Below the pieces are notes generated by a model. That model saw only the letters and a program-made list of their open reading frames with translations. It had not been told where the DNA came from and did no database searches. Positions 31,181-43,696 of a stretch of 64,000 bases of DNA are shown here, in pieces. Position 1 is the stretch's first letter. Each line of letters starts with the position of its first letter. The DNA is taken from NCBI RefSeq assembly GCF_029960785.1, contig NZ_JASBQE010000012.1, forward strand, positions 62,001-126,000, given 5' to 3'. The translations under genes were made by a program, and so were the position numbers. The stretch comes from Polyangium sp. 15x6. GTDB lineage: Bacteria; Myxococcota_A; Polyangia; Polyangiales; Polyangiaceae.

Positions 31181-31435
31181 TTACTTCGCCACCGTCGCCG
31201 CGACGACGTCCGGGCGCTTCAGCAGGAGCTCGACCGTGTGCGAGGGCTGCGCCCCCACGTCGCGCCAGTGCTTCACGCGGGCCGTGTCCAGGCGGATCTC
31301 GTTGCGACGCGGGTCGTACGTGCCCAAACGTTCGATGAACCGGCCTCCGCGCGGAGAACGCTGGTCGGCGACGACGATACGGTAGAACGGGGTCTTCTTC
31401 GTGCCCGCCCGGGCGAGGCGGATATGAACGGCCAT
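31181..31435 (-). CDS. rpsP: 30S ribosomal protein S16
   Basis: 84 residues, complete. The opening VHIRLARAGTKKTPFYRIVVAD and the GTYDP segment are diagnostic of S16. The ATG at 31435 has a GAGG ribosome site 8 bp upstream; 50 further upstream in-frame codons cover the leader and are rejected. It is the first gene of the long minus-strand operon, behind a good promoter about 105 bp upstream. The leader between them has small GC-rich hairpins that might serve autoregulation, but this is not shown. Confidence 0.96.
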   Translation of the reverse strand: MAVHIRLARAGTKKTPFYRIVVADQRSPRGGRFIERLGTYDPRRNEIRLDTARVKHWRDVGAQPSHTVELLLKRPDVVAATVAK

Positions 31436-31540
31436 CGGTGAACCTCGGTCTTCTTGGAGATCCGGCGCTTGCCGGGTGCGGGCATGCCCCGCGCGCATTC
31501 GCGATCCCCCGACGCACCACGCCAGGGGAACGGGGGGCGA

Positions 31541-31569
31541 AGGGTAGGCAGAACCCCCCCACCGGTCAA
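31541..31569 (-). promoter_or_regulatory. Promoter of the rpsP operon
   Basis: On the minus strand TTGACC (31569-31564) and TACCCT (31546-31541) are separated by exactly 17 bp, a good sigma-70 match. Transcription would start about 100 nt before the rpsP ATG. Confidence 0.65.
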
Positions 31570-31692
31570 GGCCGACAAGACGCAAATTCGTCCCGTCCGC
31601 TCCTCACCGATGGAGGTTCCTGCCAGCTTGCGGCCCGGACGCACCCCGCGGCCGCGAAAAACATGGGGTTTGGGTAAAAACGAGGGAAGAAG

Positions 31693-31714
31693 CGCCGCGC
31701 GGGTACGTGCGGCG
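31693..31714. terminator. Possible bidirectional terminator hairpin
   Basis: Arms CGCCGC (31693-31698) and GCGGCG (31709-31714). On the plus strand TTTT follows immediately; on the minus strand a T-rich run follows with a final TTTTT about 15 bases later. It lies 24 bp past the stop of the 65-residue gene. Confidence 0.45.
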
Positions 31715-31737
31715 TTTTCGAGAGGACAGACGGGAGA

Positions 31738-31935
31738 TCAGCCGATCTCGAGGATGATCACGCCGCGATTCGGGTCGTCTTCATCCTCATGAGGCTCCTT
31801 CGGTCCGCCTCCGGGCCGACGCGGAGCCGGGTACCGCTCGAGAGGAAGCTCCAGGCGCGGTCGGTTTTCCTCACGCTGCCGGCGCTCCCTCTCTTCCCGT
31901 TGTCGGATTTGTTCGATGATGAAAGGAGGTAGCAT
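31738..31935 (-). CDS. Small charged protein, 65 residues
   Basis: A 65-residue reading frame starting MLPPFIIEQI, followed by a strongly charged Arg/Glu stretch, a Pro-rich middle, and an acidic end closing in a short hydrophobic VIILEIG. The start is very well supported by a GGAGGAG ribosome site 6 bp upstream. From memory, similar short proteins occur in other myxobacteria, which I cannot verify here. Hydrophobic ends with a charged middle suggest a small adaptor or membrane-surface peptide; no function is known. It is a single-gene unit, divergent from the DUF4350 gene. Confidence 0.7.
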   Translation of the reverse strand: MLPPFIIEQIRQREERERRQREENRPRLELPLERYPAPRRPGGGPKEPHEDEDDPNRGVIILEIG

Positions 31936-32061
31936 CCGGACTCCTCCGCACCGCGTGTAGCGTCGCTCGGATGAACGTGCCTAGCAAGAATGGGCCCGTT
32001 CACGAGTCGAATCTAGCAATGAGAGTAACGGGGTCAAGCTTATCGCCCGGGACGACGGTGA

Positions 32062-32067
32062 TATGCT
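32062..32067 (+). promoter_or_regulatory. -10 box for the DUF4350 gene
   Basis: TATGCT, preceded by TGA as in an extended -10, lies 10 bp before the ATG at 32078. It overlaps the alternative ATG at 32063, which argues against that start. Confidence 0.35.
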
Positions 32068-32077
32068 CGCCGCCTCT

Positions 32078-33625
32078 ATGACGCAGGATGGCGTGGGATC
32101 GCCGGAGCTAGAGCGCCATGCAGCGCGCGCCTCTCGAGCTTCGTCCTCGTCGCCGGAGCCCCGAACGCGTACGCGGGGCGCGGCGAAGCAGGCGCGCCGT
32201 TCCCTTGTGATCTGCGCAGCGCTCGGCATCGGCCTCGCGTCCGTGGACGCACGCGCCGCCGCGTTCGACGTCGCGGACACGACGTGGGAAGGCTGCTCGG
32301 AGCTCTACGGGCTCGCGGTGAACGAGCTCGGCGACAGGCGCGTCAAGGCCGTCGCCGTGCTCGACTGGAACGAGATCACGCCGAACGACGGTGTGCTCGT
32401 CTTGCACCCGCTCCAGAGCATGGATCCCGAAGAAACGGCGGCCTTCATGAAGGCCGGCGGACGCCTGGCGATCGTGGACGACTACGGCAGAGGCGAGGAG
32501 ACGCTGCGGCGCTTCCACATCGAGCGGACCTCGCTGCCCTCGCGCCCCGTGGCGGCGCTGCGCAACAACCCCCAGCTCGCGATCGCCGAGCCCGTGCTCA
32601 CCGGTGACAAGGGGCAACTCACGGGCCCGCATCCGGTGGTCGCGAGCGTGCAGCAGTTCGTCACGAACCACGCGACGGGGCTCCGCCACCCGAACCTCTC
32701 GCCCGTGCTCGAGGTGCGCGCCGTCGGCGAGCCCCCGACGATCGTCGCGGTCGCGGGCCAGGTCGGCAGGGGTCGGCTCTTCGCGCTGAGCGATCCCTCG
32801 GGCCTCATGAACCAGATGCTGCGCTACCCCGGCAACCGCTCGTTCGCCGTGGGGCTCGCGCACTACCTCGTCGACGAGGACGGCGGCGAACGGCAAGGCG
32901 GCCGGCTCTTCATCGTCGCCAACCGCTTCTCCGAGGAGGGCTCGTTCGGCGGCAAGTCGACGCTGCGCAAGGACATCGAGGGCCAACTCCGCTCGATCGG
33001 CGACGCGCTCGCGGAGGCGCGTCAAAACGGACTGCCGACGTGGGCGCACTGGCTGCTCGCGCTGCTCGCGGTGCTCGGCGTGGCCGCGTGGGTGGCGCGC
33101 GCGGCAGGGCGACCGTACAAGAGCCCGCAACCTCGCTTCGCGCGGCCCGTGCCGCTCGTCGCGCAGGGAGGCGTGGCCGGCCGCTTCGCGTTGCTCTCGG
33201 CCCCGTCCTCGCCGCCGGGGCTCCTCTTGCTCGAGCTCAAGAGCGCGCTCGTCGAGGCGCTCTCGCACAAGCTCAACACGCCCCTCGATCCATCGGCGGA
33301 CGCCGTGATTTCTGCGGCCGAGCGCGCGGGAGGCCTTGACGAGCGTGGCCGCTCGGCCTTGAAAGAGGTCCTCGCCGTGATGCAAAAAGCCGAAGCCTCC
33401 GTCGTCGCGGGCAAGCCGGTCCGCGTGCCCCGCGCGGCGCTCCGGAACGCGGCCGCCGTCGTGAGGGACGTGCTCGAAAAGGCGGGCGCGATCACCCCCG
33501 AGCCGATCGGCCACGGCGCCGCGAACGGCGAGAAGACTTCCAATCGCCCGGCGGGAACGAGCCCGACGAGCGACCCCTCACGAACCCCGAGCCCGCCCGC
33601 ACCCGCAGAGGAGAGCGCCACTTGA
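32078..33625 (+). CDS. DUF4350-type membrane protein of the MoxR cluster
   Basis: 515 residues. After a basic N-terminus, a hydrophobic segment at about 41-57 ending ARA acts as signal or anchor. The exported part (about 60-320) has the DUF4350 pattern: VLVLHPL, a GGRLAIVDDYG strand-turn, and a later RLFALSDPS strand that is followed by a catalytically empty active site region. A second membrane segment is at about 325-345 and the rest is cytoplasmic, with a Pro/Thr-rich tail. ATG 32063 would also be in frame. Its stop overlaps the moxR start (TTGA). DUF4350-MoxR-DUF58 sets are common in bacteria; role is unknown. Confidence 0.75.
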   Translation: MTQDGVGSPELERHAARASRASSSSPEPRTRTRGAAKQARRSLVICAALGIGLASVDARAAAFDVADTTWEGCSELYGLAVNELGDRRVKAVAVLDWNEITPNDGVLVLHPLQSMDPEETAAFMKAGGRLAIVDDYGRGEETLRRFHIERTSLPSRPVAALRNNPQLAIAEPVLTGDKGQLTGPHPVVASVQQFVTNHATGLRHPNLSPVLEVRAVGEPPTIVAVAGQVGRGRLFALSDPSGLMNQMLRYPGNRSFAVGLAHYLVDEDGGERQGGRLFIVANRFSEEGSFGGKSTLRKDIEGQLRSIGDALAEARQNGLPTWAHWLLALLAVLGVAAWVARAAGRPYKSPQPRFARPVPLVAQGGVAGRFALLSAPSSPPGLLLLELKSALVEALSHKLNTPLDPSADAVISAAERAGGLDERGRSALKEVLAVMQKAEASVVAGKPVRVPRAALRNAAAVVRDVLEKAGAITPEPIGHGAANGEKTSNRPAGTSPTSDPSRTPSPPAPAEESAT

Positions 33626-34593
33626 CCCAGGCCGTCGCCATCGAGGAGATCGCCGCCGCCAAAGAGCGGCTGGACGCGCTCCGCCGGGAGATCACGCGCG
33701 TCTACATCGGTCCCTCGCGCACCGTGGATCTCATGCTCACCGCGCTGCTCGCGCAGGGCCACGTGCTCCTCGAGGGCGTGCCCGGCGTCGCGAAGACGAC
33801 GCTCGTGAAGGCGTATGCGTCGGCGCTCGGCGCCTCGGTACGCCGCATCCAGTTCACGCCGGATCTCCTGCCTGCGGACATCACCGGCACGTACGTGCTC
33901 TCGCCGAAGGAGGGCACGTTCTCGCTCCGGCCGGGGCCGATCTTCGCGAACGTGGTGCTCGCCGACGAGATCAACCGCGCGCCCGCGAAGACGCAGTCCG
34001 CGCTGCTCGAGGCGATGCAGGAGCGGCAGGTGACGATCGAGGGCGACCGGTTCGAGCTGCCCGCGCCGTTCATGGTGCTCGCCACGCAGAACCCGATCGA
34101 TCTCGAAGGCACGTACCCGCTGCCCGAGGCGCAGATCGATCGCTTCCTCGTGCGCGTCGCCATCGGTTACCCGAACGCGAAGGACGAGGTCGCGATGCTC
34201 CGCGCGCACAACGCCGAGCCGCCACGCGCGCGCTCGGTGCTCAGCGTGGAGGAGTTGCTCTCGCTCCAGAGCATCGCGCGGCGGATCCACGTGGAGGACG
34301 ATCTCTACGAGTACGCCGTCGGCCTGACGACGTTCACCCGCTCGCACGCGCGCGTGCTGCTCGGCGCCTCGCCGCGCGCGACGCTCGGGCTCGTGCAGGC
34401 AGCGAAGAGCGCGGCCGTGATCGCGGGGCGCCCGTTCGTCACGCCGGACGACGTGCGCGGCGTCGCGACGGCGGTGCTCTCGCACCGGCTCGTGCTCGTG
34501 CCCGAGGCCGAGGGCGATGCGCGCGCTCGGGACGCGGTCGTGGAGGACGCCGTGCAGCGCGTGGCCTACCGGCGCGCGGTGCGGCCGGTCTAG
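33622..34593 (+). CDS. MoxR-family AAA+ ATPase
   Basis: 323 residues. Walker A is EGVPGVAKTT (about 51-60, the AKT form typical of MoxR), Walker B is VLADEINR (about 113-120) and sensor 1 lies in VLATQNP (about 152-158). MoxR ATPases act as chaperones that mature or activate partner proteins, usually those with von Willebrand-like domains such as the DUF58 product encoded next. Start is a TTG at 33622 with GAGGAGAG 7 bp upstream, overlapping the previous stop. Confidence 0.93.
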   Translation: MTQAVAIEEIAAAKERLDALRREITRVYIGPSRTVDLMLTALLAQGHVLLEGVPGVAKTTLVKAYASALGASVRRIQFTPDLLPADITGTYVLSPKEGTFSLRPGPIFANVVLADEINRAPAKTQSALLEAMQERQVTIEGDRFELPAPFMVLATQNPIDLEGTYPLPEAQIDRFLVRVAIGYPNAKDEVAMLRAHNAEPPRARSVLSVEELLSLQSIARRIHVEDDLYEYAVGLTTFTRSHARVLLGASPRATLGLVQAAKSAAVIAGRPFVTPDDVRGVATAVLSHRLVLVPEAEGDARARDAVVEDAVQRVAYRRAVRPV

Positions 34594-34595
34594 CG

Positions 34596-36248
34596 ATGCA
34601 GCTCTTTCCCACGCGCACGGCGGCGCACCTCAGCATCGCCGCGATCTCGGTCGCGGGCGTCGGCCTCGTCGCGCGCGAGCCCGCCATCGTCGGGTGGGGA
34701 GGAGCGATGCTGCTCGCGATGGCGCTCGCCCGCGCGGTCACGCTCGTCTCCGTCTCGCGCATCCGCGCCGCCGGCTTCGAGATGCTCTGGAGCGGGCCAC
34801 GCCGCGTCGTGCGCACGGGCCGCGGCAGCACGATCGAGATCGAAGCCGAGGTGCGAAACCGCGACACCCTCGCCGCGCGGTACGTGCGCCTCCGGCCCAT
34901 CGCCTCGTCGCAGCTCCAGATCACGATCGAGCCCTCCGCGGGTGAGGTCATGGCCTCCGGGCGGCTCAAGGTGAAAGTCTCGGTGCACGCGCCGCGCGTG
35001 GGGCAACACGGCGTGCACGGGCTCGCGCTCGAAGTGCACGGCGCGCCCGGGCTCTTCGAGGTCCCTCTCACCTTCGCCAATCCCTTCGGCGTCGAGGTCC
35101 TGCCGCGCCCCTTCGCGGCGTGGCTCCCCTCCCCGCGCGGCGGCCGGAGCAAGCTGCTCGCGTCGAGCGGGAGGCCCGGCCGCGCCCGCGGCGAAGGCAG
35201 CGATATGCGCGAGCTGCGCGAACACCAGCCGGGAGATCCGTTCCGGCGCATCGCGTGGAAGGCGAGCGCGCGTCGCGGGATCCTGCTCGTGCGCGACTTC
35301 GAACGCGAGGAGCGGGACGTCGTTTGGGTCGTGCTCGACGCCTCGGTCGAGCTCTGGGCTGGCCCGCTCGGCCGCGCGCCGCTCGATCTCGCGATCGACG
35401 AGGCCGCGTCGATCTGCGCGCGGTACCTCTCGCGTGGTGATCGCGTTGGACTCGCGATCTACGCGTCCACCGTGCGCGCGTTCGTCCTGCCCGACCAGGG
35501 ACCGGCGCATGGACAGAAGCTCGCGCACCTGCTCGTCACGGCGACGGGGACGCACGACGCCTCGCGCAGCGATCTCGACGAGGCCGACGTGGCCGTGCGG
35601 GTCCTCGAGCACCTCCGTCCGCTCGACGCGCGTGGGCTTTCGGATCTGCGCCGCGGCGATCTCGACAGGCTCGCGTCGCGCGCCGACGCGGTTCGTCCCC
35701 GCGCGCCTTTCGCGCCGCCTCCGCCCGACGGCCGGAGCCCGCGCGAGCGAACGCTCCGCCGCTACCTCGCAGCCTACGGCATCGAGTCCCCTGCCCGCGC
35801 GGAGGCCGAGCGCCACGAGTCCGGCTTCATGCTCGCCGAGGTCCTCTCGCAGATCGTCAAGAGCAAGCCCAAGCCGAGCGTCGTGCACGTCGTCGCGCCC
35901 GCGCCCTCCGAGATCGCGCAGGAAAAACCCGTCATGGACGCCCTGCGCCGCCTCGCGCGCCACTCGGCGTCCGTCACCTGGTCGATGCCGCAGTTCGATC
36001 CGGGCCTGCTCCCGCCCTGGGATCCGCCGACGCGCGCGGACGGTTCGCCCTCTGAGGAGGTCGCCGAAGGACCGCGAAGGATCGCGTGGGAAGAGGCCGC
36101 CGGGGTCGCCGCCGAGGCCGTGCTCGTCCGCACGCGCGTCGCCGTCAGCCGCAGCGAGGCCGTGCTCCGCCGCCTCGGCGTGCGCGTCACGAAGATCCGC
36201 GCCACGACGACGAAGCGCCCCGACGCCGCGGACCCCAAGGCGACCTGA
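34596..36248 (+). CDS. DUF58 (von Willebrand-like) protein
   Basis: 550 residues. Two hydrophobic segments lie in the first 50 residues, then a beta-rich region and the DUF58 signature near residues 200-230 (MRELREHQPGDPFRRIAWK). A following strand VVWVVLDAS is the start of a von Willebrand A-like fold. Such proteins are the usual partners of MoxR ATPases in envelope-related or stress functions. It starts 2 bp after moxR. The C-terminal 150 residues are not conserved to my eye. Confidence 0.88.
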   Translation: MQLFPTRTAAHLSIAAISVAGVGLVAREPAIVGWGGAMLLAMALARAVTLVSVSRIRAAGFEMLWSGPRRVVRTGRGSTIEIEAEVRNRDTLAARYVRLRPIASSQLQITIEPSAGEVMASGRLKVKVSVHAPRVGQHGVHGLALEVHGAPGLFEVPLTFANPFGVEVLPRPFAAWLPSPRGGRSKLLASSGRPGRARGEGSDMRELREHQPGDPFRRIAWKASARRGILLVRDFEREERDVVWVVLDASVELWAGPLGRAPLDLAIDEAASICARYLSRGDRVGLAIYASTVRAFVLPDQGPAHGQKLAHLLVTATGTHDASRSDLDEADVAVRVLEHLRPLDARGLSDLRRGDLDRLASRADAVRPRAPFAPPPPDGRSPRERTLRRYLAAYGIESPARAEAERHESGFMLAEVLSQIVKSKPKPSVVHVVAPAPSEIAQEKPVMDALRRLARHSASVTWSMPQFDPGLLPPWDPPTRADGSPSEEVAEGPRRIAWEEAAGVAAEAVLVRTRVAVSRSEAVLRRLGVRVTKIRATTTKRPDAADPKAT

Positions 36249-36316
36249 ACGAAAGTTCGCCCATCCGCGCATCGGTTGGAACACCAACGAACCTTCCTCG
36301 AGATCACGAGCCTGCC

Positions 36317-38678
<2,362 letters not shown>

Positions 38679-38680
38679 TC

Positions 38681-39235
38681 ATGGCCGAGACCATCGTGCT
38701 CGAGATCGTGACGCCCACGGGCGTCGCGCTGCGCAAGGAGGTCACGGACGTGACCGCGCCGAGCGTGGCGGGTGAGTTCGGCGTGATGCCGGGCCACCTG
38801 CCGCTGCTCGCGGCGCTCCGCACCGGCCTCGTCACGTACCACGAGGCCGGCAAGGAGCATCGCCTTGCCGTCGCGCATGGGTTCGTCGAGGTCGTGGGCG
38901 ACAAGGCGCTGCTCCTCACGGAGAAGTACATCCAGAAGGACGATGTCGATGTCGTCCGGGTTCGCCTGCGCCTGAAGGAGGTCGACGCGGAGCTCGACCA
39001 CTGGCAGGGCGACCTCACGGATCCGAAGCGTCGCACGCTCATCGAGGAGGAGCAGTGGCTCGCCACGCAGCTCGAGCTCATCGGCGATCCGCCGCTGCCG
39101 CTCGTGCGTGAAGACACGCGCTTTCTCGTGGATCACGCCGAAGCGCCGCCCGTCGACGAGATGATCGAGGGCCAGACCCCCGACGAGAGCCTCACGGATC
39201 ACAAGAAGCCGGGCTCTGCCTTCCCCGACGCCTGA
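38681..39235 (+). CDS. atpC: F-type ATP synthase subunit epsilon
   Basis: 184 residues. The N-terminal beta-sandwich is typical (LEIVTPTG near the start, then AGEFGVMPGHLPLLAAL at about 27-43). The usual C-terminal helical hairpin seems replaced or enlarged: the chain continues about 45 residues past the normal family length with an acidic, Pro-containing tail. In other bacteria this end inhibits ATP hydrolysis; whether the extension does so here is unknown. It lies 2 bp after atpD. Confidence 0.92.
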   Translation: MAETIVLEIVTPTGVALRKEVTDVTAPSVAGEFGVMPGHLPLLAALRTGLVTYHEAGKEHRLAVAHGFVEVVGDKALLLTEKYIQKDDVDVVRVRLRLKEVDAELDHWQGDLTDPKRRTLIEEEQWLATQLELIGDPPLPLVREDTRFLVDHAEAPPVDEMIEGQTPDESLTDHKKPGSAFPDA

Positions 39236-39346
39236 AAAAGCCTCCACGTCCGGAGGCGCGTCACGAACACCAAGCGCGCCGGTCGATCTCGAGACGAGGA
39301 CTCGGGACGATCGGCGCGTTTGTCATTATCTTGATCGCGTAGGACG

Positions 39347-41272
39347 ATGATTCACGCCGATACGATCGCGCGGGTCAAAGAGCGCACGGATCTCGTGTCG
39401 CTCGTCGGCGAGACCGTTCGCCTCACCCGGCGCGGTCGCTCGTTCGTCGGGCTCTGCCCCTTCCACAAGGAAAAATCGCCGAGCTTCCACGTGAATCCGG
39501 AGCGCGGCATCTTCCACTGCTTCGGCTGCAAGGAGAGCGGCACGGCCATCGACTTCGTCATGAAGGTCGAGGGCATGAACTTCGCCGAGGCGGTGCGCGC
39601 GCTCGCCGAGCGGAGCGGCGTGGAGATCATCGAGACCGCGACTGAAGCGGAGCGGCGCGAGGCGAACGCGGCGCGGCGCGCGCGCGACGACCTGTACGCC
39701 GTGAGCCACCTCGCGGCGACGTTCTTCGAGCAGAGCATGCGTGGTCCGAGCGCGCATCCCCTCGCCTCCTACGCGCTCGGCGAGCTCGCGCGGCGCGCGC
39801 TCGACACGCATGAGGCGACGGGCCCCGTGGCCGACGCGCTGCAGGCGTTTCGCGTGGGCTACGCGCCGCCGGGCTGGGACGGGCTCGCGAACTTCCTCAA
39901 GCGGCAAGGCGTCTCGCCGGTCCTCGCCGAGAAGGTGGGCCTGCTCGTCGCGCGTGGCACGGGCACGGGGTTTTACGATCGGTTCCGGCACCGCCTCATG
40001 TTCGCCGTGACCGACGTGCAAGGCCGCGTGATCGCGTTCAGCGGCCGGAGCCTCCCCGAGCCCACGCCCGACGAGATGCGACGCTTGGGGCTCCAACCAT
40101 CGAACGCGGCCGAGTCGCCGGCGAAGTACATGAACAGCCCCGAGTCGCCGATCTACACGAAGGGCGAGCACCTCTTCGGGCTGCACCAGGCGCGCCACGC
40201 GATCCGCCAGGACGGCCTGGCGATCCTCGTCGAGGGCAACTTCGATGTCCTTTCGTTGCACGCGCGCGGCATCTGCAACGTCATCGCGCCGCTCGGCACC
40301 GCGTTCACGACGGCGCAGGCGAAGCTCCTCAAGCGCTTCGCGCCCACCGTGACGATCCTCTTCGACGGCGACGCGGCCGGGCGCAAGGCCACGTGGGCCG
40401 CACGCATCCCGGTCCACGAAGGCGGCCTCGAAGGGCGCGCGGCGACGCTGCCCGCGAAGCTCGATCCCGACGAGCTCGTGCGAACCAAGGGCCCCGAGGC
40501 GCTGAAGAGCGTCCTCAAGAGCGCGAAGGAGCTCTACGAGCACCTCATCGAGGACGCGCTCCAGAACGACTCGTTCAACGACGCCACGACCGACGGCAAA
40601 CTCGCGCGCATGCGTGCGGTGGCAAACTTACTCGGGGAACAAAAGGACCCCGTGAAGCGCCTCATGCTGAAGACGTACGCCGATCGGCTGTCGTCGAAAC
40701 TCATCGTGGGCGGCACGGCGCCGGCCGATCTGCGTCAAGTCGAACAGCTCCTCGAACAGGCAACGAGGTACGACACAGAACAACCCATGGAGCTCCGCGC
40801 GGCCGAGACCACGGTGCCGGGTCACCGGGCACGTTCGCGTTCCCAGGTCCAAGACGTGGGGGAGCACATCCTGGGTGCACTTCTCGACCATCCCGTTCTG
40901 CTCGACGACCCTGAAGTGATGGAGGCACTCGACGTGCTGGATGGGGATCTCGCATTGGCCGCTGGCGCGCTGCGTCAGTCCCTCGGGGCGGAAACGCAAC
41001 TTATTCCCGACGAATTTCTTGCGCATATCCCGGCGTCGATCCAAGCATTCGCGGCTGGACGGCTCGCGTCGCCCGTCTTCGAGACGGCCGATGTGGCGAG
41101 AGAAGAGCTCTTAAAGAACGCAGGGAAGTTGAGACGCTTGAGCTTGTCACGCGAGAAAGCCGCGACGGTGGACGAGCTCCAACGAGTCGCGCCGCTGGGG
41201 GATGTGGAGCGCGAGGCAGCGCTGCTTCGTGAAGCGGTGCGCAAGGCCAAGGCCAAGTTGGGGCTCGGCTGA
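39347..41272 (+). CDS. dnaG: DNA primase DnaG
   Basis: 641 residues. DnaG makes the RNA primers for replication. The N-terminal CHC2-type zinc finger is intact (CPFHKEKSPSFHV at about 38-50, then CFGC). The TOPRIM catalytic core shows LVEGNFDVL near 297-305 and FDGDAAGRKA near 343-352. The C-terminal third, which should bind the DnaB helicase, is weakly conserved, as usual. A TAGGA ribosome site lies close to the ATG. It precedes rpoD, as in the classical macromolecular-synthesis operon, but rpsU is absent. Confidence 0.96.
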   Translation: MIHADTIARVKERTDLVSLVGETVRLTRRGRSFVGLCPFHKEKSPSFHVNPERGIFHCFGCKESGTAIDFVMKVEGMNFAEAVRALAERSGVEIIETATEAERREANAARRARDDLYAVSHLAATFFEQSMRGPSAHPLASYALGELARRALDTHEATGPVADALQAFRVGYAPPGWDGLANFLKRQGVSPVLAEKVGLLVARGTGTGFYDRFRHRLMFAVTDVQGRVIAFSGRSLPEPTPDEMRRLGLQPSNAAESPAKYMNSPESPIYTKGEHLFGLHQARHAIRQDGLAILVEGNFDVLSLHARGICNVIAPLGTAFTTAQAKLLKRFAPTVTILFDGDAAGRKATWAARIPVHEGGLEGRAATLPAKLDPDELVRTKGPEALKSVLKSAKELYEHLIEDALQNDSFNDATTDGKLARMRAVANLLGEQKDPVKRLMLKTYADRLSSKLIVGGTAPADLRQVEQLLEQATRYDTEQPMELRAAETTVPGHRARSRSQVQDVGEHILGALLDHPVLLDDPEVMEALDVLDGDLALAAGALRQSLGAETQLIPDEFLAHIPASIQAFAAGRLASPVFETADVAREELLKNAGKLRRLSLSREKAATVDELQRVAPLGDVEREAALLREAVRKAKAKLGLG

Positions 41273-41380
41273 CGGGTTTTTTTGCGCGCGCATGAGTCCG
41301 CGCGAGCGTGACGAACGTTTTTTTCTCGGTGTGGTTCCTTGAAGCACGTGGCCCGACGTGGGCCCGGTGGAGCGAATGGG

Positions 41381-43267
<1,887 letters not shown>

Positions 43268-43269
43268 GC

Positions 43270-43299
43270 TTGTCCGGCCGAAGCCGACGCGCTTAAACT
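43270..43299 (+). promoter_or_regulatory. Promoter of a small lipoprotein gene
   Basis: TTGTCC (43270-43275) and TAAACT (43294-43299) are 18 bp apart. The ATG lies 6 bp after the -10 box and has no ribosome site, suggesting a leaderless transcript. Confidence 0.5.
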
Positions 43300-43305
43300 C
43301 CCGGC

Positions 43306-43668
43306 ATGAATACGAGGGGTGCTCCGAAGCGATCGTTCGCAGGGGGAGCGCCCCTCGTCTTTTTCGCGCTGGCGTGCCTCGCGACAAGCTGCGCGCGGAA
43401 CGTGACCGAGGACGACTGCAAGGCCGTGGGCGAGCACCTGCACGTGCTCTGGACCGCCGAGGCGAAGTTTCCCGAGGCGGCGAGCCCTTCGGCGGAGAAG
43501 GCCGTCGCCGTCGTGAAGAGCGAAGGGCAACGGCTGGAGGAGTCGTTCGTCGCCGACTGCAAGCGCGACCTCGTCGGCAAGCCTCGCGCGTCAGGCGAGT
43601 TCTCCTGCCTCAGCCACGCGAAGACGCTCGCCGACGTGCGAACGTGCGCGACGATCCCGGCGCATTAG
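43306..43668 (+). CDS. Small Cys-containing lipoprotein
   Basis: 120 residues. A lipoprotein signal ends in LATSC (Cys at 29). The mature part has four further cysteines (in EDDCK, DCKRDL, FSCLS, RTCAT), consistent with two disulfides outside the cytoplasm. It is not a known family. It begins 38 bp after rpoD but has its own promoter. It converges on the rhomboid-like gene. Confidence 0.7.
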   Translation: MNTRGAPKRSFAGGAPLVFFALACLATSCARNVTEDDCKAVGEHLHVLWTAEAKFPEAASPSAEKAVAVVKSEGQRLEESFVADCKRDLVGKPRASGEFSCLSHAKTLADVRTCATIPAH

Positions 43669-43696
43669 GCCCACACGCTGGGTCGCTCCGCGTCCC

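Larger units (their letters stand above)
31436..31737. other. Intergenic region upstream of rpsP
   Basis: About 300 bp without a gene. On the minus strand it contains the rpsP promoter (31541-31569), a roughly 100-nt leader, and at 31693-31714 a hairpin that probably ends the small gene at 31738. Nothing else was recognised; no tRNA-like fold was found. Confidence 0.6.

Noticed and set aside
39241-39256. CCTCC...GGAGG hairpin after atpC as a terminator
   Set aside because: Only a 5-bp stem, and the T-run would be on the minus strand where no gene ends; on the plus strand it is preceded by A's and followed by no T's.
41273-41300. Run of seven T's after dnaG as a terminator
   Set aside because: No stable hairpin directly precedes the T-run.
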